A stretch of 64,000 nt of DNA from Durusdinium trenchii (GCA_963970005.1 CAXAMN010001414.1:103516-167515), one strand, 5' to 3'; positions 53,832 through 64,000 are shown, counted from the first letter of the stretch. Made by a program: numbers and translations. Notes: generated by a model not told the origin, from the letters alone.

Positions 53832-54170
53832 TTATTGAGCGAAGCCATCCGGTTCAGTGATTCACGGGATGTGGCTTGGCTGCTAAGGTGAAACCTTGAA
53901 TGGTGTCCTCCGCGCTTGGGGCTCTCAACCCTGGCCATGTCAAGAAGATGTCACCTGGCCTGAGACTTCGATTTTCGTGTTCCAGGTTGCCACCCTGTAA
54001 CAGTGTACGCGTGGTGTGCCCTGGAGCGGGGGTTGGGCTATATATAAAAGGTCATCAAAAGAGCCGCCTTGAAACATCTTGGAATTGTTCGGTTTGTGTT
54101 CTGTTTCCGACTGTGGCAACCTCCCAGACGGAGGAGAATCATAGGATGTTGATGGATGTTGATGTGTTAA

Positions 54171-54273
54171 TGTAGTCCCTTGATTTATAACCCCCCCCCT
54201 CAACAACCAAGGCCTCCAAAATAATATATAAGAAAAAACAAACATTATTCTGGGGGGGTTATAAATCTGAGTG
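54171..54273. mobile_element. Family D-related fold-back
   Basis: TGTAGTCCCTTGATTTATAA then a C9 run; near the right end GGGGGGGTTATAAATC. The terminal motif is a variant of family D. Confidence 0.6.
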
Positions 54274-55115
54274 CAACATTATGTTTTTTTCGCCGGGAGG
54301 TATGCAGTGGATTCCTTCGCCACCTGCAGGTGCGCTTGCGGGAGCAAGAGTTCGGGCCACTTGGCGGCACGCAGGATCATCCTGTTTGGGTGTCCTGGCC
54401 AGACTGCCCTACCCTACGTTTTTTATAAACAGGTCTCCAGACGGGGCACCCATTGGCAGCGCTAGGAATGACACATGGGAACACGGTGGTCGCAATTCAC
54501 CACTAGGATGCCAAGGATGTAAACATGATCAATCATGGGAGGCTCAACAGGCTCAAATCGGGTCTGGTTGCAGTTAGGGAGTGGAGTTTGATCCTCCGAC
54601 TCACAAACGATTGATGTTTGACTGTTATACACCCCCTGCATTTCTTTGCAAAGGAGCATCACCTTCCACAAACCTGGCCTTTACTTTCATGTCGGTATGG
54701 CATGATGTATGGCCCTCCTGGTGTCAGCCAGACCAACACTTCAGGAACTATGACGCGCCTGACATCAAGGAGATGATGTGATGCGCCCCTTTGTTGTGCT
54801 TTCTTCTCAACACGCACAAGACAATGAGGGTTTGAGAATTGGTGCTGCAAGAGATTGTCCTCATGTGGCATGGTTTTGTGCTTTGTTCATGGTTTGTGTT
54901 TTGAACCATGATTTAAAATTTGTATATTGGTTTGTAGTTCTGGGGGCTTTGGTGCACCAAAACAGCCCCATGCACACAAAGGCTTGAACATCATCTATAG
55001 CAAACTCTCCATTTTCACGCATGTCCCAAAAGCATCCCCGCGCAAGCGGATCTTCCCCCATCGCTCTCGTCTCCACTCACCGGGACTCCTTGGCCTGGTC
55101 TCCAGTGCAGTGCAG

Positions 55116-55203
55116 GAGAAGCACAAAGAAAAGGCCCGCTTCGGCGCCTTTTACTACCGCTTCACGGAGCGCCGTCTTTCGTCGGCCCCGTTTCCGCGCC
55201 GAG
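55116..55203 (+). CDS. Well-bounded exon, unknown
   Basis: From GTGCAG to CGAG|GTTTCC the frame reads EKHKEKARFGAFYYRFTERR then LSSAPFPRR. Canonical splice sites at both ends. Not recognised. Confidence 0.5.
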
Positions 55204-55500
55204 GTTTCCGCGCGATGAACTGCACGTTTTGTGCTTTAAACGGTGGAACCCCCAACCAATGGGTTTTGCTTGGTTGCCATACGGTTCATCACTGGCATCC
55301 CGAAGCTTTTGCACACTGAAAGTTGCAAAACATGGCAAAGCCATTCTGTCTTGATTTATAATATATAATATATATATTTAATAAATACTTGCCATCTTCC
55401 TCCCAACCTAGTTCTATAGTACACGTAGGTTGCTCCACGTGTCAGCAACCAGAACTCTGAGTTTAGGGGGAAACTTTTGGAGCTTTTTCCCCCGTCGCGC

Positions 55501-55623
55501 ATGGCGGTCCCAAAGCGCCGAGCGGAGGACGGCGAGAGCTTGGCCGATTGCTATGACCGCGCTTGGAGCTTTCTGGAATCCTTGCGGCGCTCCTTTCAGG
55601 CGCCGCGCGGAGCGCGAACATGA
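55501..55623 (+). CDS. Short ORF or first exon, unknown
   Basis: ATG at 55501 opens a 40-codon frame: MAVPKRRAEDGESLADCYDR, then AWSFLESLRRSFQAPRGART, ending TGA. Splicing at TTTCAG|GCGCCG could remove the stop. Composition is clearly protein-like and GC-rich. It could be a micro-protein or the start of a longer gene. Confidence 0.45.
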   Translation: MAVPKRRAEDGESLADCYDRAWSFLESLRRSFQAPRGART

Positions 55624-55815
55624 TTTTATCATAAGTTTCTCCACTCTCACGCTGGGTTTGGGAGTGGTTTCAGAAAGAACGTGTTTTTTTTTCCATGGCG
55701 TTCGTGTGTGTCTGTGTCTTCCCGACGACTATAATTTTCCTCCCAGGAACCATGGTACTTAGCAAACAACAAGTAGGTTTGACACAGATCCGTTTGGGTA
55801 TGCCAAGTTGCTATG

Positions 55816-55908
55816 TACCAGAACCCGGGTCAGGGGTGTCCATGAGGTTGCTCCGTAAGAGGTCATTCTGGGTGTCCACTAGCCCCAAACCGGGGAGCCT
55901 ATTGGGTA
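55816..55908. mobile_element. Family A-like fold-back, diverged
   Basis: TACCAGAACCCGGGTCAGGG at the left; the internal GGTGTCCATGAGG and GGGTGTCCACTAG words match other family A cores; the right end GGGAGCCTATTGGGTA is eroded. Confidence 0.55.
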
Positions 55909-56586
55909 CTGTGTGATGTACTTTCCTCTCAGATGATGTGAAGTTTTGAACCCTAGGCTTCCGTTCGACCACTTAAGACATGGGAACGACATGGTGTCGT
56001 CCTTCTCAGACTCCTTTAGTAGAAACATTCCGGGCTATTGAAACCAAATGGTGGGCGACCGGAAGCCTAACGGGAAATACACCGACTCGGAGCCATCCTT
56101 CATCCAACAGAGTCATCCTCGATATCCTTTGACTCCTTCAGGCAGAGACCGCAGCAACTTGGACAGACTGAGAGGGCGAAAAGACGCCATGTCGACGTGG
56201 GGTGTGAGCCATGGACATGTCGATGTTTGATCCGGCAGCGTTGGTGTAAGCAGTATGACGCGAGCTATGACGCGCCTAAGGTGCTATTCAATTGTTTGTT
56301 CATACGTTTTTCACCCAGAAGACAAGTTTATTGACATGTTTTGAACATTCGCAGTGGGAAGGTGCCCGCTGGGATTCAAAGACTAGGCAAAAACAGTGTT
56401 TAGGGAACCTGGAAGGGGAACTTCTTTTGCTTCGAGCTTCATTACTAAGGCGAAATGTAGTAGCCTTGAGTCTCCAAAGACCTGTTTTTTAATGCATTTT
56501 TGTTTTTGGTCCGATAGTTTTTCGCTTTTGCTCGAAAAACGCGTTTTCAGAGAGGACTCAAAAAATAATACAGAATGAATCTTCAT

Positions 56587-56660
56587 CCGGACGCGTCCGG
56601 TGCGGACGCTTAAAGACGCCTTTTGGACGCAAAAAGACGCGTTTTGGACGCCGAAAAAAG
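56587..56660. repeat. Short degenerate GGACGC/AAGACGC repeats
   Basis: CCGGACGCGTCCGG, TGCGGACGCTTAAAGACGCC, TTTTGGACGCAAAAAGACGC and GTTTTGGACGCCG. GACGC recurs about every 9-11 bp, close to one helical turn. Confidence 0.75.
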
Positions 56661-57023
56661 GTCTCAGGACACTGTCTACTTAAGGAGGATCTGACAGGGC
56701 ACAAAAAAAAGGAACATTTCGTGACATATGCCTAATAAAGTGCTTTCTTTCTTGGAAAGGCAAATTTAAAAGGGTCATTGGCTTGGCCCGGGGGATGTGA
56801 ACCATTCCAGGCGATTCCAGCGATCTGCGACGGTGCCTGCCATGTCGACCGCTGCGAGCCCCATTCTCGCTATTTGGGGATCCCTACGGCTAGAGTTTTC
56901 AGACAGGATCTCATCATTCCCGCCAAAAGGTTTGGTCACCTGGCAGAGAACCTGGAAGGTTCTGCACATGTTTGGTCTGACTCATCTGCGTCGCAGATGG
57001 TTTCCGGTGTTCTTTCGCCGAAG

Positions 57024-57156
57024 GGTCGAGCGGAATTGGTCCGGATCCAAGGAGAACCTGTTGGTGGTTGGCCATGGGAACATGCTGGTGGCCAGGCGCC
57101 CAAGGAACACCGGCGAGACCGCGCGGAGAGACCGCACGGAGACCCGTGCGCGGGAG
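57024..57156 (+). CDS. Probable exon, unknown
   Basis: From CCGAAG to GGGAG|GTTTGC the frame reads VERNWSGSKENLLVVGHGNM, LVARRPRNTGETARRDRTET and RARE. Two other frames are open through it, but this one has the best residue balance. Confidence 0.4.
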
Positions 57157-57680
57157 GTTTGCAGGGCGTTCCTTCTTCCTTTGGAAGAAGGGAAAGGACT
57201 CAGCCGACCCCTGGAGCCAGGTGTCTCCTTCATTCTCCTCCATTCAAATCACTAGGAGACCCACTCCCAGGTGTGGTTACGACGTCATAGACTTCCTTTC
57301 TTGACCCACTCCTCAGCCCAGAACGAGGTGTGTATTTTTGATATTATAGTGGATTGAGAATAGATAGCACAGACCCCAAGAGGTGGTTTATATGGACCCC
57401 CATCTAAAGGACATCGTGGGGTTTGTGTCATTTACTCTGAAACCACTGTACTTTTTCCGGATGGAATTTGTATGACGATGTTCGTGTCGGAACAGCGACC
57501 GGCGAGTTTTTGTCTCTTGCGGATGTTCTCTCATTCTTAGAGAGGCCTGCACAATCCATATCATCGGAAGGAAACTAATACATTAATATCAATCAATCTA
57601 TGACACTCTATGACCATCGATGACTAAAAGAACCCCTACAAAGCCCCCAGTGATTGGATCTGTAAACATGCGAATCACAG

Positions 57681-57682
<2 letters not shown>

Positions 57683-57745
<63 letters not shown>
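57683..57745. repeat. (CAT)n microsatellite
   Basis: About 20 uninterrupted CAT triplets; gives a poly-His frame. Confidence 0.95.
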
Positions 57746-58107
57746 TCCGGAGCGCCCCCAAACTTCGCCATTGGACCATTCGGACCATCCAACCTTATTA
57801 AGCCGGGCGCCAGCTGATCACCTGGTGGTGGGCGCCAGCTGATCAGGTGATTTTTCGATTTTCCCGGTTCCCGGTGAAATCCCAAATGAACTCCCCTCAC
57901 CTGGGGGATGTGTTTCATGTTTTCCAGGTTTCTGGTTCGCACATCCAAGCCCATTGAAAAGGAGCATGTTTTTGTCAAACTTGCAAGGTCTTGCTAATGT
58001 GCCTCTTCCAGATCAAGGTCAGCGAGTTCGTAGCCCGTCTCAAACTGGAGAAGACGGCGCAAAGGGTGGTGATGGGGGAGGGAAGATTAACAACACATGA
58101 CATAGGT

Positions 58108-58180
58108 GACAGTTGCCTGTAACAGTTGCCTGTATAGGGAAGATTATACCCTAATTATATGCTGGTGACAGTTGCCTGCA
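58108..58180. repeat. ACAGTTGCCTG direct repeats
   Basis: ACAGTTGCCTG occurs three times (about 58109, 58124 and 58167), with TAGGGAAGATTA between. Confidence 0.7.
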
Positions 58181-58496
58181 AAAGTGATCAATACACGACT
58201 TGGTCGAAATAGTTTGAACATGTTGTACATGTAGAACTCAAACCCATTGATTGTTTTGGGCTGACAGGACCTGTGCGGGTGGTTGGCGACTGGCTGCGAA
58301 CAAAGAAGCCCTGAACAATGGTGTTCATCTTAAATTTGCGACACAGGCCTGAGGATTGATATACAGTATATATACGTACAAGTACTTGATATGTTTTTTG
58401 GCAATGTTTGTGGGAGGATATGGGAGATAGGAGATTGAAGCATCAGGGCATTAGGTTAAAAGTTAACAATCTGGTTTCTTAATTGATAATGTTTAG

Positions 58497-58694
58497 TCCA
58501 AGCTGAGTTTCCGGAGCTGGTCCGACCCGCCGCCTCTGGCGGAGGCTTCAATCCGGCCCCTGGAAAATGGTGAGCTTCTTGTTTGCAGCGCCGAAGCTGG
58601 GCAGCGCCAGACGAACGACGCGGCAGAAAGAAGCTGCACGAAAGCTGGACTCGAGCTCAGGAAGAGCTCGGCGTCTGATCTATCCGATGTGTAG
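58497..58694 (+). CDS. Probable terminal exon, unknown
   Basis: After GTTTAG a 65-codon frame reads SKLSFRSWSDPPPLAEASIR, PLENGELLVCSAEAGQRQTN, DAAERSCTKAGLELRKSSAS and DLSDV, then TAG. It contains a GGTGAGC...TTTGCAG string that mimics a tiny intron. The minus strand is open too (AELFLSSSPAFVQLLSAASF). Confidence 0.45.
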   Translation, partial: SKLSFRSWSDPPPLAEASIRPLENGELLVCSAEAGQRQTNDAAERSCTKAGLELRKSSASDLSDV

Positions 58695-58744
58695 CCATGA
58701 GAGAGGTTCACTCCTATTTCGGAAAGACCTTTGCTAACCCCTAG

Positions 58745-58825
58745 GGCTCCAACCACCTGACCACGTGGTTGGGGTGGGTGCCAGGGGGGTCTAACCACTG
58801 AACCTGAGGATATGGTTGGTCCTCC
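58745..58825. repeat. Family E dispersed repeat, copy 2
   Basis: CACGTGGTTGGGGTGGGTG then TGAACCTGAGGATATGGTTG. See the related copy at 17705. Confidence 0.5.
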
Positions 58826-59472
58826 ACTGTGACAGGGAACTCATGTGGTCGTGTTTGTGAGGCCGCCGGAAGCCGGAAGCGGTTCAGCAGGTGTTGATCA
58901 AACGTTGCGGGAGAACACCTGTAAACCTGTGCCGTTGCAGTGCTTTTCTTCGGAAATAGCTTCGGAGCACCAGAAACTCAGCAGCTGAAGACTTTTGATG
59001 TGTATAGATGTGGATAAGATCAATAGATATCAGGCGTATCCAGATCTTGGTGCATTCAGCTCATTCAAAAGGACGGCTCCTTTTTTCAAGATAGCGAAGT
59101 CTTATGACCAAAAATGGTTTCCCTCAAGTACTCCTAGTGACACGCAGGGCTTTTGCACATGAACCAGCTCAACAAGAACAAAAGTGAAGCCAAGGCAACC
59201 ACACACACAAAGCGCAACTTTGCTTGTGTTAGCTTTGGTGTTTTTCTTTTTAGGGTTTTGAGAGTGGTTTTGAGTGGGGTTGAGGCTGAAAAGCACCTCT
59301 CCCAACCTAAGCCACTGCAAGCAAGCTGAGGTTTGCTGTTTGTGAGCGAGCGGAGGACGAGCGTTTCTAATTGGGATGCTCAGGATGTGCGTATGGCCTG
59401 CAGTTCTCCCAGCCATGGCCAAGCCGGAGTTCCGAAGTGCCATAAGTGCGTGATGGAGACAACTACAACCCT

Positions 59473-59561
59473 GACGAACGCATCATATGGAAGTGGAAGG
59501 CACCCCTTGGAAGACGCCTCTACACTGCAGCGGGGGGTTCCACTTCCATGTGATGTGTTCG
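59473..59561. mobile_element. Family C fold-back, well-preserved
   Basis: The left arm GAACGCATCATATGGAAGTG pairs with the right arm CACTTCCATGTGATGTGTTC; about 24 bp complementary with two mismatches. Confidence 0.8.
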
Positions 59562-59959
59562 TTGTTTCGTGTACCACTTCGCCTAAGACAAGAGTGCAGC
59601 GATCGTTCGGAGTCCAGTTCGAAAAGATTCGCAAGTGTTTCAAAACAAGTTCCCTCTCCAGAACTCAATGCTGTTGGACTCTCCTTGGTTCAATGGGCCA
59701 TGCCAATTGATTGCTTGCAAGATGAAGGGACGCCAAGCTGTGAATACCTTTGAAGCCGATTTGTATGACAGTAACTAGGTGACCGTTAACAATGTTTGTC
59801 CAAAGGTGCGCACTATTGCAGTATAGGCCAACTGTATAGGTAAACAGAGAACCACCCGGGGCGGTTCCCTGCCGAGTGTGCTCGGTCGTGCCGAATGCTT
59901 TGTCGCTTGGCTCAAGCCGTGCCGAAAACCCCGGACTGGACTGCTGTTTTGATAGGCCC

Positions 59960-60050
59960 TACCAGGAGACCCGTTCAGGGGTGCCAATGATATGGGGATG
60001 CCTTCTAACCACCCCTTAGGGTCCAAAACAATGCCGGGGGTCTCCTGGCA
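59960..60050. mobile_element. Family A MITE-like fold-back
   Basis: TACCAGGAGACCCGTTCAGG at the left and CGGGGGTCTCCTGGCA at the right; GGTGCCAATGATATGG inside. Confidence 0.7.
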
Positions 60051-60235
60051 TGCATCAGCAGGCAGGTCAATTTGGAGAAGCGACGCTTCGAAGCAACGAG
60101 CCAAGCACGTGGCCAGCACGTGGCCCTACACAGATGGATTTGCGCCTACACAGATCTCTTTGAGATATTTTGAGATGCATATGTTCCAACCTTTTGACTT
60201 TACAATGTTCTTTTGTTGTTTCTCATCTTCAACAG

Positions 60236-60361
60236 CCACGGCTCAAAAGACCTCCCACGGCTCAAAACAGCTCCCACAGAGCGAGCCCGCATGTTCATTG
60301 TTCGATCACCCCGGTCGTTGCTGCCCGAAAGATGTCGTTGGCCCTCGCCCGAGATCAAGGG
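60236..60361 (+). CDS. Probable exon, Cys-containing
   Basis: From CAACAG to a GTGAGA donor the frame reads TAQKTSHGSKQLPQSEPACS then LFDHPGRCCPKDVVGPRPRS. It has three Cys. Not recognised. Confidence 0.4.
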
Positions 60362-60499
60362 GTGAGATGGGTGCTGTTTGGCTGGAGCATTTTCACTGCA
60401 GAGAATCTGGTGATGCAACCCGTTGGCAGCGAACGGTCGAACGGTGCTGTTTGGCGGCTTTGAAGGGTGTTTGGTGCCCTTTTCCCAGGCAGTCCATGT

Positions 60500-60836
60500 A
60501 GAATTTCCTGTCTTCTTTTTGTCTTCATTCTCATTCCTTCATTCATTTTAATTCTTTTCATTATCTATCCATGTCCTTCTTTTGTATTCTTTCTTGCTCT
60601 TATCTTCCTTGATTTTCTTAGTCTATTATTTATTACTCTCATCATTATTCTTCTCATCTTCTCTTGTTATCCCTTTCTTCTACTCATTCTATAATTTATT
60701 CTCTTCATATCTCTTATTTTCTTCTTCTTTTTACATCCTCTCTTCCTCTTCTTTCTTTCTCTTTTCTTCTTCTATTTTTTTAATTATCTAATTATTCTCA
60801 CATCTTTCTTTGTTCTCATTTTCTTCTTTCATGTAG
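60500..60836. repeat. Long T/C-rich polypyrimidine tract
   Basis: About 335 bp in which nearly all + strand bases are T or C, with scattered A and very few G. TTCTT, CTTTC and TCTTC words are frequent; no single unit repeats. Confidence 0.85.
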
Positions 60837-61049
60837 AATCATTTACCTACATTGACCCTTAAGATCCCCCATCATTGCCCCAATGTCGTAGGCAAAATAC
60901 ATGATGGTTGGGGGATTTGTTCATCCTCATTTGATGGTCTTGCAGGCCCAACACCTCCAAGAAACACCAGCTTCATTGGACTCGTTAGACATGTTTTGAG
61001 GAGTTACAGTGGCGCAGTGGAAGGTTTTACCCTCTGATCACCCACATGA

Positions 61050-61136
61050 TCTAACATGGAAGTGGAAAAAATTGCGTTGTGGGAAGACGATGTTCCTCTA
61101 CCAACTGGGGGGAGAGTTCACTTCCATGTTAGTGAG
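61050..61136. mobile_element. Family C fold-back
   Basis: TAAC-ATGGAAGTGGAA at the left and TTCACTTCCATGTTA at the right. Confidence 0.75.
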
Positions 61137-61607
61137 TGTGTCAAGATGAGGAACCATTTGCGGTCTTCACCTCGAATTCTGCCATTGTTCTAAACATCTA
61201 GACCGCCTGGCTTCTTCAGATGCCTCAAGAGACTTGTTGATCTTCGGTCCCTACACCACACCATCCTTGATGGGCTGTGAGCCCAAAACCTGGAGCCCCT
61301 GACGCCCCCCTGCGTCGACTGAGTCCAGGTGGGTTCACCACCAGATGTTAAAAAAAACAAGGAAACATATAATGAGCGGTCCCATTTTGGCAAACCATGG
61401 CTGATTCATTGTAAAACGATAAAGAGTAAAAACACAAAGAGATAACAAACATATAATACAATACCAGCAATACATTACATTAGAGATTTGTGTTTCATGT
61501 CAAGGTTTCATGTCAAGTGTTTCATGAACGGTGTACCTCCTTATGGTTTGGAGGGTCCAGTCATACCGAACCTGAGCAGGTACCACTGGAGCCCTAGTAG
61601 GTAGTAG

Positions 61608-61795
61608 GGGTTCTGACCCATTCGGAGAGGGAGATCCAACGGCACCCGAGGTCAGAGTACAAGACGGAGATCAAACACTACTGGGGTGGACGGGGTGGAC
61701 CGACGGCCTATCAGACGATGTACAGCCCCTCGGAGTGGATTGAACGGAAAAGGTTCGACGAAAAGGAGATCGTGTTGGACGTGATTCAGAACTCA
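61608..61795 (+). CDS. Probable exon, unknown, charged
   Basis: After GTAGTAG the frame reads VLTHSEREIQRHPRSEYKTE, IKHYWGGRGGPTAYQTMYSP, SEWIERKRFDEKEIVLDVIQ. This is one of the most protein-like segments in the window. The frame runs on through short TCAGAACTCAATCAG repeats that are probably intronic. Confidence 0.5.
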
Positions 61796-61870
61796 ATCAG
61801 GAAAGAACTGTCCTCTTCAGAACTCAATCAGTTCTTCAGTTCGCCCTACCCGTTATTCAGAACTGTCATG
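61783..61870. repeat. TCAGAACTCAATCAG short direct repeats
   Basis: TTCAGAACTCAATCAG occurs twice in full and TTCAGAACTG once, with AGTTCTTCAGTTC between. The words are partly self-complementary. Confidence 0.7.
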
Positions 61871-61889
61871 TCGTGTATCCACTCTGCTG

Positions 61890-62019
61890 CACGTCTGGGC
61901 GGACCCTCCGGGGTCGACGGAAGCAAGCGTTCGACCCGCGATGTGCGGGCGAACTGCGGAGTCCGAACGGCACAGACCTGCGGCATGTTGCGGCTCTTGA
62001 CCCACCGAACATGGAGACT
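61890..62019 (+). CDS. Probable exon, unknown
   Basis: The frame reads GRTLRGRRKQAFDPRCAGEL, RSPNGTDLRHVAALDPPNME. Boundaries unclear. Probably linked to 61608. Confidence 0.35.
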
Positions 62020-62287
62020 ATACATATATATATATATATTGTGTACCGAACGGGTGGTGGTGAACTCCACTTCACCATCACCAACTGTACCATATCATAG
62101 CCGGGAAGTATGTGGATCACCTGCAAAGCCAATGCAAACCAATTGCAAAACCCTTTTGGGTGATAGATGTTGATTCAGTTCTCCGCACTAAACGCGGGAA
62201 AGTGGGCGAATCGTTCTTTTCCAGTTGAAGCGGCCCCAAGGTGGGATGATGTCATTGAATTTCTATCTTAGCCCTACCCTCTTGAAG

Positions 62288-62482
62288 TCACTTGAGGTTA
62301 TGCACCGTGAAGTCACCAAGTAGCATAAAGTACCATTGCTCCTGGAGATGCTTCAGCTTCACCTCAAGAAAAGGCCCCCCTGAAAGCGAAGCGTAGCGAA
62401 GCAGCGGCCAAGGTACCTTGTCAGGCTTGGCATCTCTCTCCATCTTTGCGGCGCGGCTTGGCAAATGAGGACCAGGAGGACA
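62288..62482 (-). CDS. Minus-strand terminal exon, unknown
   Basis: After a TTTTTTTCAG acceptor on the minus strand the frame reads CPPGPHLPSRAAKMERDAKP, DKVPWPLLRYASLSGGPFLE, VKLKHLQEQWYFMLLGDFTV and HNLK, then TGA. Polypyrimidine tract, acceptor and stop are all in place and the residue mix is convincing. No homolog recognised. Confidence 0.55.
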   Translation of the reverse strand, partial: CPPGPHLPSRAAKMERDAKPDKVPWPLLRYASLSGGPFLEVKLKHLQEQWYFMLLGDFTVHNLK

Positions 62483-62955
62483 CTGAAAAAAAGCACACGC
62501 ACACACCTCTCTAGCAAGGGATGTTCTCCCACTCCCCGGTAAAATTGCCATGTTGGTCCCAAACCTTTTGGCGGAAGCTGCTAAAAACCGAGCTTGTGCT
62601 CAAGCTCAAGCCCATCACAATCGACAGAACCTTCTTAATTAGTGTTGCTTCTTGGTTTGGTGCTTTTCAATGTATTTCCCCACTTCAAGCGACCACTCAG
62701 AATTTGAAGTGGTTCTGGGTGTTTCCATTGCCACCACCGAGTTGTTAGATTTGGTTCTGGGCCAACAACTCAGCTAGGTATCTCTAGGTGGTTCCGAGTG
62801 GTTCCGGAACATTTCCTAGTGGATCCCAGTTAAACACTATAAGGATCCAGGGATTCTAGGTCTAGGGTTTTAGTCTTTGGAACCACTGGTATACCAGCTA
62901 TAGTGGTAACTGGATGCCCTGGGTTTCAGAACCCCTCTTGAAACGTCCCACAGAA

Positions 62956-63060
62956 CCCAGACATGCCGAGTGGGACTGTCATATTTACCGAGAAAAGGCC
63001 AGGGGTGGTCTGAGGGGATTTCATGTCGGTCAAGATTCCAGTCCCATGGATACGACCTGG
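62956..63060. mobile_element. Family B fold-back, diverged
   Basis: CCCAGACATGCCGAGTGGGA at the left; CCGAGAAAAGGCCAGGGGTG core; CAGTCCCATGGATACGACCT then GGG at the right. Confidence 0.65.
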
Positions 63061-63085
63061 GGTCTTTTGGAGGGCCGTGTTACTA

Positions 63086-63150
63086 GTAGCGATGGCCTCC
63101 AACCTAATTGCAATGGCCTCCCACCTAATAGCGATGGCCTCCACCTAGTA
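63086..63150. repeat. 21-bp tandem repeat
   Basis: Three units of about AGCGATGGCCTCCAACCTA, the middle one TGCAATGGCCTCCCACCTA. Confidence 0.8.
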
Positions 63151-63659
63151 GCTTCTAGCTACTAGTAGGGCTTGCATTTGACATGTCGAGAGATGCGAGG
63201 TACTGGCGCTTTGCTCGCTTCGGTCTCCAACTGCCTCCCCCCAGCGGGTCGCGACGCCTTGTGGGCTTGGTGGGGCGTGTGCTCGGCCTGGGCGCCTTAG
63301 GCGGGGCATGCCGGGGCGGACAGAAACGACGAGGTTGAAATTGGGAATTTCATGGAATTTCACGGGTTAGGTTAGACGACATGTTTTGCGAGCTGCTTAA
63401 ATGAATGTATATAGATTATAGTACGTGATAGGTTTCAGTGGGATGTTTTCGTTTATGTTGATGGTTGAGGCTTCAAACGGGTGGACATTTGCTGGGTCGA
63501 GAGGATGGATATGATATGAGGTTGCCCACGATGGTGATCGTGCATTTTGTAGATGGCTTCTTGCTGGAACAGCATCGCAAAACTGGATCGTCGATGTTCT
63601 ACTAACCAACCAAAGGACTAGAATCTCAAAAAGGGACGTAGTAATACTATTATATAATA

Positions 63660-63785
63660 TCTATTGTCTATCTATCTACTGCATCTACCTACCCATCAAT
63701 CCCATTATAAATCCAGCGGGTCGCGAGCTACCCACCTACCTACCCACCTCGATGGTGGACGACTCATCTACCTATCACCCTGCAG
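63660..63785. repeat. Degenerate CTAC/ATCT tetranucleotide tract
   Basis: TCTATCTATCTAC, CATCTACCTACCCATC, CTACCCACCTACCTACCC and CATCTACCTATC. It forms a pyrimidine-rich intron end before the exon at 63786. Confidence 0.7.
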
Positions 63786-64000
63786 GTAGGTCGGACATCC
63801 ATCGCCGTCCGGTCGACGGTCGAGCGGCCAGGTCAGCTGCTACCGCCGATCAATGTCACTGCCTTGGAGATCGCTTTAGGTTTACGTCCCCAGCCGCCAC
63901 AGCACTTGCCCCCGCAAGTGCGTGGAGCCACCTGCCTTGGGGCCGGACGATGCGTAAAGGAGGCGTTGGATGTGTGGGAAGATGTGTGGTTCTTAGATGG
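63786..64000 (+). CDS. Partial exon running off the window
   Basis: After CCCTGCAG a stop-free frame continues to the last base: VGRTSIAVRSTVERPGQLLP, PINVTALEIALGLRPQPPQH, LPPQVRGATCLGAGRCVKEA, LDVWEDVWFLD. It has an NVT sequon and a Cys pair. A second frame is also open, but less protein-like. No family recognised. Confidence 0.5.

Larger units (their letters stand above)
51484..55115. other. Stretch dominated by fold-back elements
   Basis: It contains family D (52107, 54171), A (53339) and B (53732) elements and a single family C end near 52648. The frame at 52660-52855 (WSDSEKWGGAVNDAQHRPMV) might be an exon but lacks splice evidence. Nothing else is supported. Confidence 0.35.
58826..60235. 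other. Stretch without confident genes
   Basis: Contains a family C (59473) and a family A (59960) element. Short open frames lack splice support. Confidence 0.35.

Noticed and set aside
57620..57817. ORF with about 20 consecutive His
   Set aside because: Produced by a (CAT)n microsatellite.
59908..59917. TTGGCTCAAG as a spliced-leader relic
   Set aside because: Only ten bases match the end of the dinoflagellate leader and no gene starts nearby.
1..64000. tRNA, rRNA, CRISPR, bacterial operons or viral genomes
   Set aside because: No cloverleaf, rRNA core, regular spacer array, ribosome-binding series or recognisable viral protein was seen while reading either strand.

Overview
The window looks like nuclear DNA of a dinoflagellate, most likely a Symbiodiniaceae coral symbiont. 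This rests on four things. Coding sequence is broken into short GC-rich exons set in AT-richer introns. Introns can be bounded by AG|G acceptors and by GT or GC donors. The protein families in the first 12 kb are ones I recall as multicopy in Symbiodiniaceae gene sets. Finally, the non-coding DNA is packed with small fold-back elements, trinucleotide arrays and hairpins. No tRNA, rRNA, CRISPR or bacterial-style operon signal was seen. Exon boundaries were read by eye from open frames, splice signals and phase, so they are approximate.

Region 1 (about 0.2-12 kb) is the compact, confident part. Four multi-exon genes lie head to tail on the + strand: a Lys-rich protein with a paired CxxC motif (208-2657); a protein with the FAGxGxLS motif of DNA cytosine methyltransferases (3067-5421); a charged protein with a basic tail (5995-8693); and a transposase-like protein (about 9059-11392). 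The last three belong to families I remember as repeated many times in these genomes. Their order and spacing suggest parts of one large mobile or amplified unit, which I infer but cannot prove here.

Region 2 (about 12-48 kb) is a repeat-rich landscape with dozens of short + strand exons. They include a signal-peptide exon (14101), extracellular-looking Cys and N-glycosylation exons (15850-17441), hydrophobic membrane exons (21901, 25004, 26107, 47343) and a SAM-like exon (44952). They could form one or a few very long membrane-protein genes. Inside the region sits an unusual continuous ORF (33740-34672) made of about a dozen RRR-centred 8-residue repeats with a Cys-rich end. A minus-strand two-exon segment lies at 48561-47993 and another minus-strand exon at 42197-41961.

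Region 3 (about 48-64 kb) has sparser exons and more fold-back elements. It ends with a strong minus-strand terminal exon (62482-62288) and a + strand exon that runs off the window (63786).

At least four fold-back families recur through 12-64 kb. Family A is TA-CCAGGA...TCCTGG-TA, with an apparent TA target duplication. Family B is CCCAGACACTCC...GGAGTGTCTGGG, with apparent 3-bp duplications. Family C is CATGGAAGTGGAA...TTCCACTTCCATG. Family D is GTAGACTCTTGAT...ATCAAGAGTCTAC. None encodes a protein, so all look non-autonomous (MITE-like). A 10-N assembly gap at 36538-36547 is flanked by an identical 37-bp overlap, so it is probably an unmerged contig join.
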